Shown in pieces: positions 40,352 through 52,202 of a stretch of DNA of 64,000 nucleotides. The stretch spans positions 3,038,001 to 3,102,000 of the forward strand of contig NC_051099.1 in the NCBI RefSeq assembly GCF_901709675.1, written 5' to 3'. The notes beneath the pieces were generated by a model, which searched no databases, was not told the origin of the DNA, and saw only the letters and a program-made list of their open reading frames with translations. Origin of the DNA: Syngnathus acus. Lineage: Eukaryota; Chordata; Actinopteri; Syngnathiformes; Syngnathidae. The first letter of the stretch is position 1. Each line of letters starts with the position of its first letter. The translations under genes were made by a program, and so were the position numbers.

Positions 40352-40624
40352 TCAGGTGGAGGTACTGTCGGCCATCCGCTGGCGCTGGCTCAAGTGTTCC
40401 TGCCGTGTCTTGTGGTGGTCGCTCATGCATTTTTTAAAGGCGCCCACGTAGCTCTGGCACACTCGCCAGTCCCGATGCTCGGCCATGCAGTCCTGCAGCG
40501 CCTCGTGCTGCTCGGTGCAGCCCGTGCGAGAGATCATTTGCTCCACGGGGTCTTCTTCTTCGCCGTCGCCGCTGGTTTTCCACGTCGTCTTTGCGCTTCG
40601 GTCGTGAGGAGAAGGGGATGTCAT
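40352..40624 (-). CDS. coa4: Cytochrome c oxidase assembly factor 4 (CHCHD8)
   Basis: 90 aa twin CX9C protein of the mitochondrial intermembrane space, needed for assembly of respiratory complex IV. Cysteines at 36, 46, 56 and 66 form C-x9-C twice, separated by nine residues, to be oxidised by the MIA40 relay into a helical hairpin. EEEDPVEQMISRTGC and HRDWRVCQ match the vertebrate COA4 family. The start MTSPSPHDRS at 40624 lies directly after a CACAG splice acceptor, so a noncoding upstream exon is likely; an in-frame Met at 40666 belongs to that intron. No N-terminal targeting peptide, as expected for MIA40 substrates. tpbgl lies close by, as in human 11q13. Confidence 0.93.
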   Translation of the reverse strand: MTSPSPHDRSAKTTWKTSGDGEEEDPVEQMISRTGCTEQHEALQDCMAEHRDWRVCQSYVGAFKKCMSDHHKTRQEHLSQRQRMADSTST

Positions 40625-41484
40625 TCTGTGCACCAATGTTGTCATTAGTTTAAGAATTTGATTCAATGATGCTATTCATCTCAACTGAGTTATCAATTCA
40701 ATTATGGACAGAACAACAAACGCTATTAACAATTTACCCTCATTGCAGTATAGTAAATGCGTCTAATTCTCATCCACAATTCCATATTTATGATAAATAC
40801 GTGATGAGTAATGTTGGTGATATTTATCACAAAATGGCCCAAATGTGTTGAACTGTAATGGTAAGGTCAACGACACTTGAGGTGCTTGACATGACTTGGC
40901 CAAGTAAGTCATCTTGGGTGTTCTTTAAAAGCATATTTTCCATACCTGTTATCTTTTCCCCGATTGGCTGCGTGTATCTCGTAGTTAATGTCCTAAAGGC
41001 ACAATAGCACAATTTTAAACATTTTTTTTTTTTTAAGTAACAACACTGGAGTCAAAATAGGTTGCTGGTGTACTGATCGAGGAGGAAGCATTTAAATGTA
41101 GGACCGAGTGCAACAGCCAAAACGTTCCCTTTTTTATATGACGTCATTAAAATGCTCTTAATGCCAGTGGTGTCTTTTATCTGTACACAATAATTCAAAA
41201 TGTATTTTGCATGATGATAGAGGAGTAGAGACTTATTTTTGCTGTATTTTTTAAGCAATGAGATCAAGCCCTGGGGTAGCAGTCAAATAGGTCCCCTCCA
41301 AACACACTCATTGGTTCCAACGCAATTAAACATTTTACACGTGCTATCAAAAGACAATTATATGACGGTATAAATCTGTTTTTCATCCAACCTTTCAAAA
41401 TATTAAAATGATCTGTACACGTTTGTACCGGCGAAATGACGCGTTATTTAAGTAAAGCAACAAGACTAAAACTAGGCTTGCAAC
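40625..41484 (-). other. coa4 5' region and AT-rich intergenic DNA
   Basis: Presumed coa4 5' UTR intron and promoter. AT-rich, with no coding exon recognised on either strand. Confidence 0.45.
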
Positions 41485-41897
41485 AAGTTTTATTTGGGGA
41501 AAAAAGAGCAAAAAGAACGAGATTTTCACCAACAAAATATTCATGACGTTAATCAAAAAAATGCTCATTAAAATAAAGATGGTGTGCCTAATGCAATATC
41601 TCGTAGAATGTTGTATTGTACCCAAGTGTCCACCTGGGGGCAGCACGCAGTTATGGGAGAGACAGTGGAAAGAATGACAGTAAGAGGTGCATGCAAAACT
41701 TTCTCCTAAAACACAAACTTATCCGACTGTATCTGATTTAAAAATGTTTACAATGATCGTTTCTGAGTGTTCGGACCAGCACATGTGTGGCTTTGATTTA
41801 AACAGATGCGCTTAAAAAGTCAGAACAGGAAACGTTCCGTCTGTTTCGAGTCATATTTTGGAGATTTACTGCGGCTACTTTCTTCTCGCCATGTTCT
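41485..41897 (-). other. Probable 3' UTR of the Ig-domain gene
   Basis: Noncoding minus-strand sequence ending near an AATAAA-type signal (TTTTATTTGG on the plus strand at about 41488). Confidence 0.45.
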
Positions 41898-42584
41898 TTA
41901 GCGAGCGGACGCGTGCGTCTCGACTCTCATAGGCGCGCACATAAGGAAAATGACGCTAAACACGAGACACGCAACCGTGGCGCACTTGACCACTTTGACG
42001 GCAAAGACATTATCTTCCAACTCCGATTTGGGTTGTCTTCTGCTCTCCTGCTGCAGCACCCGCTTGGACATTTCGAACTGGAAGTTGTAATTGCCGCTGT
42101 CGGTGGACCGCACGTTCTTCAACTTCAGGTTGCCGGTGTGGTAGTCCAATTCGATGCGGTCAATGTAGGCATCTTCCCGGGTTTCGGTGCCGCCGCTGTA
42201 GGTGACGATTGTGTTGCCATTGAAGGTCCACTCGATGTAGGGCAGCTTATTGGGACTGGCGGGGCGCTGGGTACTGAAGATGATGTTGTCACCCGGGTTG
42301 ACCTCTGTCTTCCGTTCCTTGTTCGGGTAAGCACCTGCCAAAAAGCACAAGCAAATCCACATATTTGTTTGGAGACTTTGATTTATGTATTAATTTTCTA
42401 TATGGCATTTCACTCAAGTTTCTGCCCTCAAAGCGGGTTTTTATTTGGCTTTGATATTTCATTTTAAATCCTTATTCAGGCCTAAAATACTGACATTACG
42501 TTACAGGAGAAGCAGCCGACGACATTTACCGGGTAGGAGGAACGCAAGAGCCGTCCACAGCAGAGGGTTCATGAGCTTCTTCAT
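41898..42584 (-). CDS. Single-domain Ig V-like type I membrane protein, CD2/SLAM-like, function unknown
   Basis: 163 aa in two exons: 42584-42530 and 42334-41898, phase 1 junction. Residues 1-19 (MKKLMNPLLWTALAFLLPG) are a signal peptide. The domain reads like a V-set: EVNPGDNIIFS for strand B, YIEWTFNG with the core Trp of strand C, LKLKNVRSTDSGNYNFQF with the D-x-G-x-Y of strand F. Both canonical disulphide cysteines are missing (Ser in strand B, Phe after the DSGNY), as in domain 1 of CD2, CD48 and CD58. A hydrophobic segment CATVACLVFSVIFLMCAPM follows, then a short basic tail. No C2 domain or tyrosine switch motif is seen. The structure suggests an adhesion ligand or receptor of leukocytes, but this is inference. 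Alternatively it is a truncated relative with missing exons. Confidence 0.7.
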
Positions 42585-43670
42585 CGTCGTCGTCTTCTTG
42601 TGGAACCAAGCGCCAGCTGCTCAACCAAAGGTACGAGCCGGAGCTGACGGCGGTTCTTAACTTGAGCCGGACGTGACATCACAAACGCCGTGCCTTCAAA
42701 GCTTTACACCGATGTCACAAACACACTCTAAAGATGTCTTTGACATTCTCAGTTGCTTTGTTGAAATGTTTTTTTTTTCAGTGTGGCCCATGTGCCCCTT
42801 TGAGTTTGCTAGAACATGATGAAAGTTTAAGACAGACTTTGCAATTTTTCTTGGCGCGTACGTATCTTTAGCTGCTTTTGAATCCTACTATGAACCCCAA
42901 AGTACAGGAAACTCTTCGTAGCGACATCAGATGTCCCGCCGAGGAGCTTTGTCACAGTAGTCGCTCACATTGAAAGCCAATTTCAATCAGTCATCAGAGC
43001 TCGTTGTCATCTTTTGTCAAATAGACGAAATGTTCGTTTGGGCCCAACGAGCATGCCGGTGTCTGACCTTGCGTCTAAGACAAACAAACAAACTAAAGCT
43101 GCTTCTTGCCTAATCTCCTAATCTCCCCTTTTGTTTTGTAATTAGCAGCAGAAGTGCTGATGAAAACGTCGTCGCTGTCAAGAACAGCAATGGAGGTGAC
43201 CCAACCGATTATTTTTTTGGTCATACGAGCCTCTCGGGAACTTCTTTTGTCTCTGTAATCCTTCCCGCGTTTTCCCCCGTCGACGGACATAATTAAGTCT
43301 TCAAAGTCGGGAGCGGTGTACCTAATGAAGCGTCCGTTGGCGCTCGTTAGCCGGCTGATTAGCTTCACGTCAACGTCCATTGATTTTGCGAGCCAACGCC
43401 TTTCCTTGTTAATCACAGTCTGTAAATCTCGGGATCGATCGGCGACGATGTCGAGCGGTGGGAACGGACGGCCGACCGAGTCTTTCACGTGGATTTGTTT
43501 TGGTCTGTGCACCGGTGTCAGCGTCAATGTCACCCTGGCCGACCCGCCACGCCGCCGCCGCCTTGTGAGCAGCAGCTGCGCTCCGGTTCAACCGGAAAAT
43601 GACTTTTGCGTGCGTGTGTGTATGTGTGTGTTTGCCCTGAGAGAGAAAGGTCACGCCAGCATCATGAGAG
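42585..43670. other. Intergenic region between Ig gene and tpbgl
   Basis: Promoter of the Ig gene is presumed just above 42584. No recognised exon; the only sizeable open frame is the 146-codon ORF at 43093-43533, listed separately. Confidence 0.45.
43093..43533 (-). other. Unrecognised 146-codon ORF
   Basis: Open minus-strand frame from ATG to stop, without low-complexity bias; Arg, Lys, Asp and Ser are common (for example FIRYTAPDFEDLIMSVDGG). No family recognised, no signal peptide or membrane segment. It lies downstream of tpbgl, so it may be a chance ORF in UTR or intergenic DNA, or a transposon remnant. Confidence 0.2.
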
Positions 43671-44048
43671 TCGAGTCAGCTTTAATGAGGACAGATTGCA
43701 TACAAACGCTACAAACATCTCAGGCCTTTCTGCGAGCGAGCGAGCGAGCGAGGAGTCCGACCGTCGAGGAATCTGTGAGAGCAATTTGGCGGTGGCTCTG
43801 TTTCTCTGGAGAGAATATAAGTTGATGATAGTCACAATGTCCATCGTATACAAATGTAGTAATCATTCCTTCTTTCGAGTGAAGGTGCACTCAAGCCACA
43901 CGGCTCCTAAGAACTATTTTGTGGTCACAAACGAGTATTTGGTGGTCGCAAGCATTTCATGCGCACCCATTTGATGATGACAAGAGTTGTGAGGAGTAGA
44001 TACGTTGTCACTCTTTGGCGCCCCCCCCAACCCCCCTTTTGTTGGCGC
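43671..44048 (-). other. Probable tpbgl 3' UTR
   Basis: Noncoding sequence after the stop, with a variant signal ATTAAA on the minus strand at 43681-43686. A (GCGA)n run lies at about 43734-43753. Confidence 0.4.
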
Positions 44049-45089
44049 TCAGACGGCCACGTTGGCGAGCCGCGGGTCCGAGTCCTGCTCGTAGCGGTAG
44101 TGGTAGACCTCCATCTGGTCCCGGCAGGCCTCGCGGATGTTGTTAAGCCAACGCTTGATCCCGCCACGGTTCAAGTAGAGCACCATGAGGAACACCAGTC
44201 CGATCAGGGCCAGCACGATGCCCAGGAACACGTAGGAGACGGCCTCCAGGTTCTCGTTCAGGCAGTCTACGTCCTCGGGGCGCAGCTGCTCCACCTGCAG
44301 CCCACGCCGGGCCTCAGGTTCGGCGCAGCGCAGCAGCGCGGCGTCAGGACACTGTGAGGCGTTCTTCAGCCACCAGTATAGGGCCTCCAGTTCGCATGCG
44401 CAGCGGAAGGGGTTGCGTGCCAGGTAGACGCGGGTGCGCCTCTGCCGCTCCAAGCCGCCCACGTCCTCCCGGCCCAGACTCCGGATGGAGTTGTTGACCA
44501 GAACCAGCTGGTGCAGCAGTTGGAAGGCGTCCAGGCCGGCGGGGGTCAGGGGCGGGCTCCGGAGCCGGTTGCCAGCCAGCTCCAGCCGGTGGAGGTCGCG
44601 CAGGTCGCCGGCGCCCAGCGCGGCCGCCAACTGCGCGGCCGCCTCCGGGACGATGGACTCGTTGAGGCACAGCGTGCGCAGTTCCCGCAGGCCCTTGAAG
44701 GCGCCGTCGGACACACGCTCCAGCTGGTTGTGGCTCAGGTCGAGCACGTGTAGGTGCGGGAGCCCCGCAAAGGCGTCCGCCTCCACCGCTCGGATCAGAT
44801 TGCCGGACAGCGACAGCGTGGCCGCCTCGTCCAAGGCGCTGCCGTTGGGCGCTGCAAACGCCCCCCGCTGCAGCGTCGTCACGTTCCTCCCGCGTAGGAT
44901 CAGCGTGGAGGTCCACGCTGGGACGCGAGTCGGCACCCCCGACGCGCCACCGGCGTGGCAGCTCACCGTGCCGGAGTCCTGGGAGCACGCGCACGCCGGC
45001 GGGCACGCGTTGTTCGCGCGGGCGCACGCCAGCAGCGCAGCCCAGCTCGCGAGCACGCACAGCGGCTGCGAGCAGGCGCGTGTCCGCAT
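44049..45089 (-). CDS. tpbgl: Trophoblast glycoprotein-like leucine-rich repeat protein
   Basis: 346 aa single-exon type I membrane protein. MRTRACSQPLCVLASWAALLACARA is a signal peptide, followed by a cysteine-rich LRRNT (CPPACACSQDSGTVSC), several LRRs (ATLSLSGNLIRAVEADAF, HVLDLSHNQLERVSDGAF, HRLELAGNRL), an LRRCT (NPFRCACELEALYWWL...CPDAALLRC...DC), a transmembrane helix at about 284-306 and a short tail NIREACRDQMEVYHYRYEQDSDPRL that is the TPBG/5T4 hallmark. TPBG relatives modulate Wnt signalling and adhesion. I prefer TPBGL over TPBG because coa4 is close by, as in human 11q13. Met at 45089 is chosen as the one that starts a signal peptide; the frame stays open upstream to 45296. GC content is very high. 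Confidence 0.88.
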   Translation of the reverse strand: MRTRACSQPLCVLASWAALLACARANNACPPACACSQDSGTVSCHAGGASGVPTRVPAWTSTLILRGRNVTTLQRGAFAAPNGSALDEAATLSLSGNLIRAVEADAFAGLPHLHVLDLSHNQLERVSDGAFKGLRELRTLCLNESIVPEAAAQLAAALGAGDLRDLHRLELAGNRLRSPPLTPAGLDAFQLLHQLVLVNNSIRSLGREDVGGLERQRRTRVYLARNPFRCACELEALYWWLKNASQCPDAALLRCAEPEARRGLQVEQLRPEDVDCLNENLEAVSYVFLGIVLALIGLVFLMVLYLNRGGIKRWLNNIREACRDQMEVYHYRYEQDSDPRLANVAV

Positions 45090-47752
45090 CTCGGCTCTCG
45101 TGTGAGCGTTCGCGCGCCGAGCGCAGACACTTATCTTCTCACTCCCTCCCTCGTGCATGCGCATCCCGCCGCCGCATCTGCGCGTGCTTGCCGGGCGTTC
45201 GCGGCGCCTGCCAGGAGGAGAGAACTCATTTGCCGGTTCGGTTGGCAAGCCTGTTTTTGCTGAGAAGGCGGGACTCAAATTGGCCGTTACGCACACGTCG
45301 GTAATTACGTGCTACAATTGCTCTGCACGCCTTTGGCAAATAGTTGGATTCATTGGACGTACATGGCACGGTTGCAATATTTTCCGCAAAACTTTTCAGT
45401 GAATGAGTTGTTCACGGCTTTTTCATGCATTTCAGTCATGCAGGTCTTTTTTGTGTGCATTGTTCCTCCGATATGTGTGACGAGGCGCTTCTGGGTGCTT
45501 GCGATAAGCGTCCTTAAACACCATAAAGCTCCGCCAAGATCGTGGCGTGACAGCGGCCCGTTGTGCCGTGTCCAAACATGCCAGGCGCCTTTCGGGACCG
45601 CGCGTGATTTACAAGACGCCCCCACCCCCCAGCCACCGCCGTCACGGTGGCCTGCAACTTGACTCTCAGCCGCTGAATTGATTTCCACGGCAAAAGGCTG
45701 CATCGCGGCGAACAGCCATGACCTTGGCCTTGGCGTCTGGAAGCTTTGCTCCAGATTCTCCCTGTTGTTGTTTTTTACGCGCAATCACCTACCTGGACTT
45801 GTGATTTCTTGACATGGTTTCTTGAGCCTGCCTTAGCCTCAAATCATTATCATGCCTCATGTGATAATTTTACCTCCCATCATTATCCTTAATAGCTTCA
45901 GTCACTTGACCTTTAATCTCCAGCCTTGTATTTTACATCCTTTTACATTTGAAATATTCCATCTGTTATTTTATTTATTGGGGAGCACTGATGATCATGA
46001 TGAAGTTAATTTTAGCTCCACATTAAAAAAAAAGGAAAAAAAAGTGTCAAGCTAATAAATTGCAGATCATCTGCGCGTCCTCCGACTCGTCCATCTCCGC
46101 AAACGTTTCCCCGCTAATGGCGGAGTATTTTCAGCAACGTGAACGATGCGCCGCCGTCGTACTTTATCACACTTTAGCGACATTGCCGGAGGCGGCGCGG
46201 GGCGTTCAAGGACGCCCTCCGCGCGGCCGATGGCGCTAAATTTGACCGTCGGTGGCATCATAACGTTTTGTCCGGCAGAGTTCAATTTTGCAGGTTTCCA
46301 CTTTTTGTGGGTGAGTGCGCAATGGGGCGTTGGTGGGAAATCAGTCAACGCGTGTAAATAAAACAAAGCGTTTTGTGCCATGCGTTCGTCGTGGAAGGAA
46401 AAATCCTCACTTAATCTGCATTTAGGAACTCGATCCGGTTGCGGGCGGCGTCTAAAAGCTCTCGGCCGCCTTCTCCGATCTCGCGCTGACTCGGTCGCGT
46501 GTCACCGATACGTCGGCGCGCCGCCGCTGACCACGCAGCAACGTTTTGTCATACGATCCGCTGAGAGAAACGCAAAGTGTGTTGCGTTTGAAATCTTCAA
46601 GTCTTCTGAACTTTCTAGAATGCAGAACGCTTGGGGGTGATTTAAAAGAACCCCGCCTCGCCCAGAAATGACTTATGAAGCCTCAGTGTGACGCGCGATT
46701 CTTCATAAACATTCTTCATCTCGCCGTGTGAGATGGGATTTTAACTTTTTATGCCATTCGGAATATTTTCAGGCAAGAGAGAGAGATGGAAATGGAATAT
46801 TAGATGACCCGTCATGACTAAATATTAGATGACACTAAAGGATAGGACAAGACAATCGAGACGTGCATGAAGCTTCTCGAGTTTTTGCCAGTGTTTCCGC
46901 TTGCCGATGCTAAGAAACGAGTCATGCTTTGCAGAGGATCAAGAATATGCGCATGTTGGTGTTTGTCCCGGCGTCCACCCCTCGCCCAAATGACTAATTG
47001 ATGGCGGACGGACAGGCGACACCGTCCCTCGCGGATGCCTTTCCAGTCCCCGCCACCGACCGGCCTCCTTCCCCCGCCGGGCGCCGACAGGTCGTTGGTC
47101 CGCTCATGTCTTATTCATGCGCGTGTTAAGCAGGAGAAGAAAGCGCATTAGCCGCAATCATTGAAATAGCAAATGGGCAGCATTGTGGTAACAGCGGTTT
47201 ACAAATTCCAAATCGGACGTCCAATCAATTGTCTATTAGGTTGTCGTGACGTGCACGCTATTGTTGTGATGACAAACGTGCAGTTGAGACATCAATTCAA
47301 TTTTTGTTTGGCTGCCCATTGACAACATTTCTCATTTCCCCCAGCAGAGGACTGCCGATGCGGCAGATTTTGTAAACAAACTAACAAAAAAAACCCTGGG
47401 GGATTTTCTTCATATTTTTCTCAGATGATTTCTTTCTTTGTCAGTGTGTCATCTTTTGTGATTGTCTTTTTTTTTTTTTTTTGTCCCCGCAGGGAGTCAA
47501 AGAGGCAATTTCCTGCCTGGTGTGGAGCCAAGTGATATGCAGAAACGGCGGCAGCGGCAACTGCACATGTGTCAAAATGAAATAAAGCCAAGGTGAGCGT
47601 ACATAGCATTAGCACACTTAGCGTCTGAGTGTTTCCTCCGATTTTTATCACGATGACAGACGAGCCTGTCAGTTTGTCCCCGGCGCATCCGTCACGCGCA
47701 CGACATCCAAGACATTTTGACTTCATCTTTTTGGTGAGTCAAATCCATTTTA
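45090..47752. other. Intergenic region between tpbgl and smyd4
   Basis: CpG-rich tpbgl promoter up to about 45290, then AT-rich DNA. No coding exon recognised. A plus-strand terminal-exon-like segment lies at 47493-47600 (separate entry). Confidence 0.5.
47493..47600 (+). other. Orphan terminal-exon-like segment with poly(A) signal
   Basis: A long pyrimidine tract and TCCCCGCAG acceptor precede about 90 bp that end in AATAAA (47581-47586). One frame is open (GSQRGNFLPGVEPSDMQKRR). No upstream exon found; may belong to a noncoding RNA or be chance. Confidence 0.2.
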
Positions 47753-47754
47753 TT
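47749..47754 (-). terminator. Candidate poly(A) signal of smyd4, overlapping its stop codon
   Basis: Minus-strand sequence CACTAATAAAA: the TAA stop (47755-47753) shares two bases with AATAAA. If used, the 3' UTR is only some 15-30 nt long. Confidence 0.5.
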
Positions 47755-50695
47755 AGTGGCGTAAGCAGTCTTCCATGGCCTGCAGTTCCTGCACTTCAGG
47801 GCAGAGGGCGCCGCAGTGCAAGCTGAGGATCCGGCGGGCCTCGGGGATGACGGTCAGGGCCAACGTTCTTGACCCGCTGCGGGCACGGCGCCGCCAGGTT
47901 AGCGCAGGAAGCAAAGTTGTTCGATATTTTTTGGGAGGGAGGCGCCACTCACGCGTTGAAGTGCAGCTGCGCCAGTTTGGCGACCTGTCGGCCCATCTCC
48001 AGGCTGTCCGCTCCGAAGCGAGCGGCCACGGCGGCGCCGCTGTGCTCCAAGTGCTGGGCCGCGCGCGACCAATCACCTGCGCCCCATAGAACAGTGCGAA
48101 TGTGGCTGTCAATCCGACAAAGTTTGAATGCATCAAATTAGAAAAAAAAAAACTTCTTCATGGAAGCAGATGCCTTTAGTGACCTTTGTGGGCATGCGCC
48201 CTGGCCCAAGTGTCCTCGGTGCGGCCGCGCAGCTCGTGTGTGCTTGCCAGCGTCACGCCCGCCCGCCGCCACCGCGTCTGCAACCGCAACAGCAGGGCTT
48301 CCGCCTCGCCTGCGGCAGTGGAAATTAACAAACGGATCGGCAGAAGGGAGCCGGCGACCGCTCACCCACCGGGTTCATCTCTCTCCAGGAGACAGGCCGC
48401 CTCGTCCAAGTCGCACCCGACATCCCGCAGCATTTGGCTCAGCTCGCCGCCGGACCAAGCGCCGCCGCACGAAGCGCACAAATGGCCGTCTTCGCCAGAA
48501 AGCTGATTGACAGGTGATATGCAACGGGACGAAACAGCTAAAACTGGACGCTACAAATGAGGGAATCTCTTACCGAGAGGGAAAGGTCGCACCGGGCACA
48601 CAAAAATCCAAATTGTCTGTCTGGCGACCGCTCCTGGTCACCATCCTCGCAGGCCTCACAGCGACATTGGAAGAAGTACTGCTCCTGTAGCAGGCGCTGC
48701 CGCTCCCCGGCGACCATTCGACTGCTGTGGGGACCTGAGTGAAAACCGGCGAGACAAAAACATCGGCCGCTCTCAGTCGAGTTAAGTAAATGCAAACATT
48801 TTTGGAAAATCCCAAATGATCAAAACCCGGTTTGACCATAGCAGTGGGCGACTTCCTGTCCGGGCCGGATGCTTCGGGCCGCTCGCAGCGTGACGGCGCC
48901 GCCTGCACCGAAGCTCAAGCTGGTGTTGGGCCGGCACGAATGGTTGAGGAGACTCAGCGTCGGGAAGACGGCCGTGGCGAGCCGTCGTTCCTCAATGGAC
49001 TGCACGGGATCGTCTGACAAACCTGAAGCCAAACAATCTTGATTAGGAGAGGTCTGAAGTTCCTCATCGCAAAATACTCTGCAGACAGGTACGGGAAGCG
49101 ACTGGTCGCCGGGCGTCACCTGGTTGCTGCAGCACGGTTACGGCCTGCGCGTTGCAGCGCAGCTGCAGCAGATGCCTCAGCGCCGCACCGGCCAGCAGCC
49201 GCCACGCTGCGTCCTTCTTGCCGCCCTCCGTTTGCCCCCTCGCCGGCGGCGCTCCCGTCCCGCCGAGCTCTGTGTGCAGCGTCGCCACGGTGACGGCGCA
49301 CAGAAAGCACATGCTGGCGCCCTGCTGATCCGCATGGTGCAGCAGGCGGAAGACACCTGCGTAGGCCGTGTCGGCCGGGCCCCCAGTGACGGCGGCGCGG
49401 ATGTTGACCGTGCCCGCCTTGAGCGCCACCCTCAGTGCCAAGTGTGACAGGACGCCGGTGGACGTCAAACAAGCGCCCAGCGGGCACTCCCAACGATGGT
49501 GCTCCTCCCAGGCGGCATCCCTGCAGCGGGCGTCGCAGTAGCGGGCATAGGAGCACCCGTCGCACGGGACCGGTCGCCACGTGGCCTTCAGGCACGCGTG
49601 GCAGCGACGGCGCTGTGACCCGAAGACGCCGCCGCTTGCCACCAGGACCAAGCCGTACGGCCTCTCGCTCAAGATCACCTCCCCGGCCGCGATGGCCTCT
49701 GACGCCACCGCGTGGCGTCCTTTCTCCGGGCTGAAGCCAACAGTCACTTTCGGAGACATGCCCGGGTGGCGCTCGTCTAGGTCCGCGCGGGCGGCCTCTG
49801 AGGATGGAAGGCGCGCCAGGCATTGCGCACGGCGTTTCTCCAGCTTGTGCGCTAGAGCCGGCGGGTAGCCGCTCTTCTCGGCTTCCGACACGTCGTCCAG
49901 AGCGTCCTGAGGGGCACAAACACTAATTGGCCACCAGTCTAGTCTTAGCCTCTCTATTAGCGGCAGTTGAACTGCTCTTACTTGGTAGCGCCGCAGGTGG
50001 TAAAGTGCCGCAGAGCGATTGGCGTAGCACAGCGACAGCTGCTCCGAACTTCGGGGGGCCAAGCAAATGCCCTGCGGTGGCGGGAGACAATTCACGGACA
50101 GTCATTAAGACGGAAAAGACAAATAATGAAGACATAGTGATGGTATAAATGAGCAACCTGTGAGTAGTGTAGGGCCGCATCAGTGTACTTCCCGCTCTTG
50201 AAGTCAGCATTTCCGTTCTCTCTGCACGAGGACGCCTCTTCGGGGTCCTTTCGTGTGTGACCATGTCCTTCCGCCGAGATGCGACGCAGACACTCCACAT
50301 CGTCCTCCCTGAAAACAAAGTGGCGCATGGAGACGGTAAAACACAAGTCATGGGCTTTACACTGAAAGGTCTTGACAAATATGTACTATAAACGCAGAAT
50401 GGTGTGTTATACTGCCCCCTGGTGTGCACAACGGAAAGAGCAGCACCATGAATTTGAACATGACGCGCAAGCAAAATTTGTCTGAATCTCCAATGGTTAT
50501 ATATTTTGTCTCAAAAATCAAAATAAAATAAATCCACTGGATCCGCCGACAAGCAACTCACGTTGTCACACTCAAAGCGCTCTCAAATATATCTTCAATT
50601 TCAAGCAGGGACTTAAAACGCTCCTTGAACTCGGGTTCGAGTCCGGCCCATTTGCGAGCAACGTGATCTTGCCACGGGACGCACGGGAGATCCAT
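47753..50695 (-). CDS. smyd4: SET and MYND domain-containing protein 4
   Basis: 671 aa putative lysine methyltransferase; in fish and mammals linked to heart development. Exons (transcript order): 50695-50562, 50308-50158, 50071-49982, 49906-49120, 49022-48837, 48734-48574, 48502-48370, 48309-48184, 48076-47953, 47876-47753. Domain order: N-terminal TPRs (GNADFKSGKYTDAALHYSQ; LSLCYANRSAALYHL), first half of a split SET domain (GRHAVASEAIAAGEVILSERP), MYND zinc finger at about 227-266 (CHAC...CDGCSYARYC...C), SET core NHSCRPN near 414 and HCYGPHSSR, post-SET Cys cluster FQCRCEACE, then C-terminal TPR-like helices ending LSLHCGALCPEVQELQAMEDCL. The start MDLP matches the family. Shares a head-to-head interval with dynll2. 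Confidence 0.95.
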
Positions 50696-51732
50696 TTAGG
50701 AGATAGTCCGTGAAACTACAAGTGTGTTTACATGCTGCAAAGCATGCGAGCGGCCGCCATAACAGCAGTGTCACGTGACAAGTTCCAACTGGCGTGCCTA
50801 CGGTAAACGAGAAAGCTCAATTCAAATAGAACCAAGCGCGTTCTTGCCAAGGGTCCTTGTTTTTACTTTTCACTGACGCAGCAGATATTGAGTTTCAAAC
50901 TTTAATATTTTTCTCAATTTTGCCCACGTTTACAAATGCAATGGCCCGTTATTAGGTGTAGGTGTCGGTAATGCGCATTAAAGCTGGTGCCACCTCGCCG
51001 TAAAACCAAACGAAGAAGAAAAATGACGTCAAGAGGAGGCGCGGTGCATTGTGGGAGGAAACAAGATGCGGCCGTCATACCCGGAAAAAGCCCGTGGACA
51101 GCATCCAATCAGCTAGCAGGCAGGAAGGAAAGGGCGGCACTTCGGAAGAGAACGCACATTGTCGTTCAATAAGACAGCCCGACGTACTGCTCATCTGCGT
51201 GTGACATTTCTACACTACAATTTTGGAAAAAAAAGGTACGTTTGCTGGGGTAGATATTTTTGGTCAAGACCAGGAAGCCACACAGATTGCTCTTTTGGGG
51301 GAAAAAAAAAGTGTTCTCACGTGACACCTCTCACCTGTGATAGCGGAGCGATTTCAATTGTTTCGTGTAAATATCGTTGTGCACTCAAGCACAACACTAT
51401 CGTCATTAAGCCCTCACATACATAGCGAATTAATGAGTGATATTTGTTGATTCATGAATAAACCCTAGCTACGTGCCTAAATAGATTGCACTTTTGAATT
51501 GAGTGTGGCACAATTATTTTATTCCAAATGTTTTGTCAGGCATAATGATTTAACCCATCTGTCTCGTGGGGTTCTTGATTCCAGTCTCGACTTCGGCCTT
51601 GTGTGGAGTTTGCATTTTCTCTGGGTGGGTTTTCTGCACCTACTCCTCACCAAAACGAGGACAAGTCCTATCAAAGATGGATTCATGTAGTCATTGTCTT
51701 GTCTTTTAAATTTTTGCAGTCTACCTGCCAGT
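50696..51732. promoter_or_regulatory. Head-to-head interval of smyd4 and dynll2
   Basis: CpG-rich around 50740-50770 next to smyd4 and at 51000-51180, where a noncoding dynll2 first exon is likely (donor AAAAAAG/GTACGT near 51235). The rest is AT-rich. The dynll2 acceptor TTTTTGCAG is at about 51720. Confidence 0.5.

Positions 51733-52202
<470 letters not shown>

Noticed and set aside
44434-45105. 223-codon plus-strand ORF opposite tpbgl
   Set aside because: It is antisense to a complete LRR membrane protein in very GC-rich DNA, where stop codons are rare; it has no family features.
49116-49919. 267-codon second frame in the smyd4 long exon
   Set aside because: Out-of-frame, Arg/Gly-rich shadow of the SMYD4 reading frame on the same strand.
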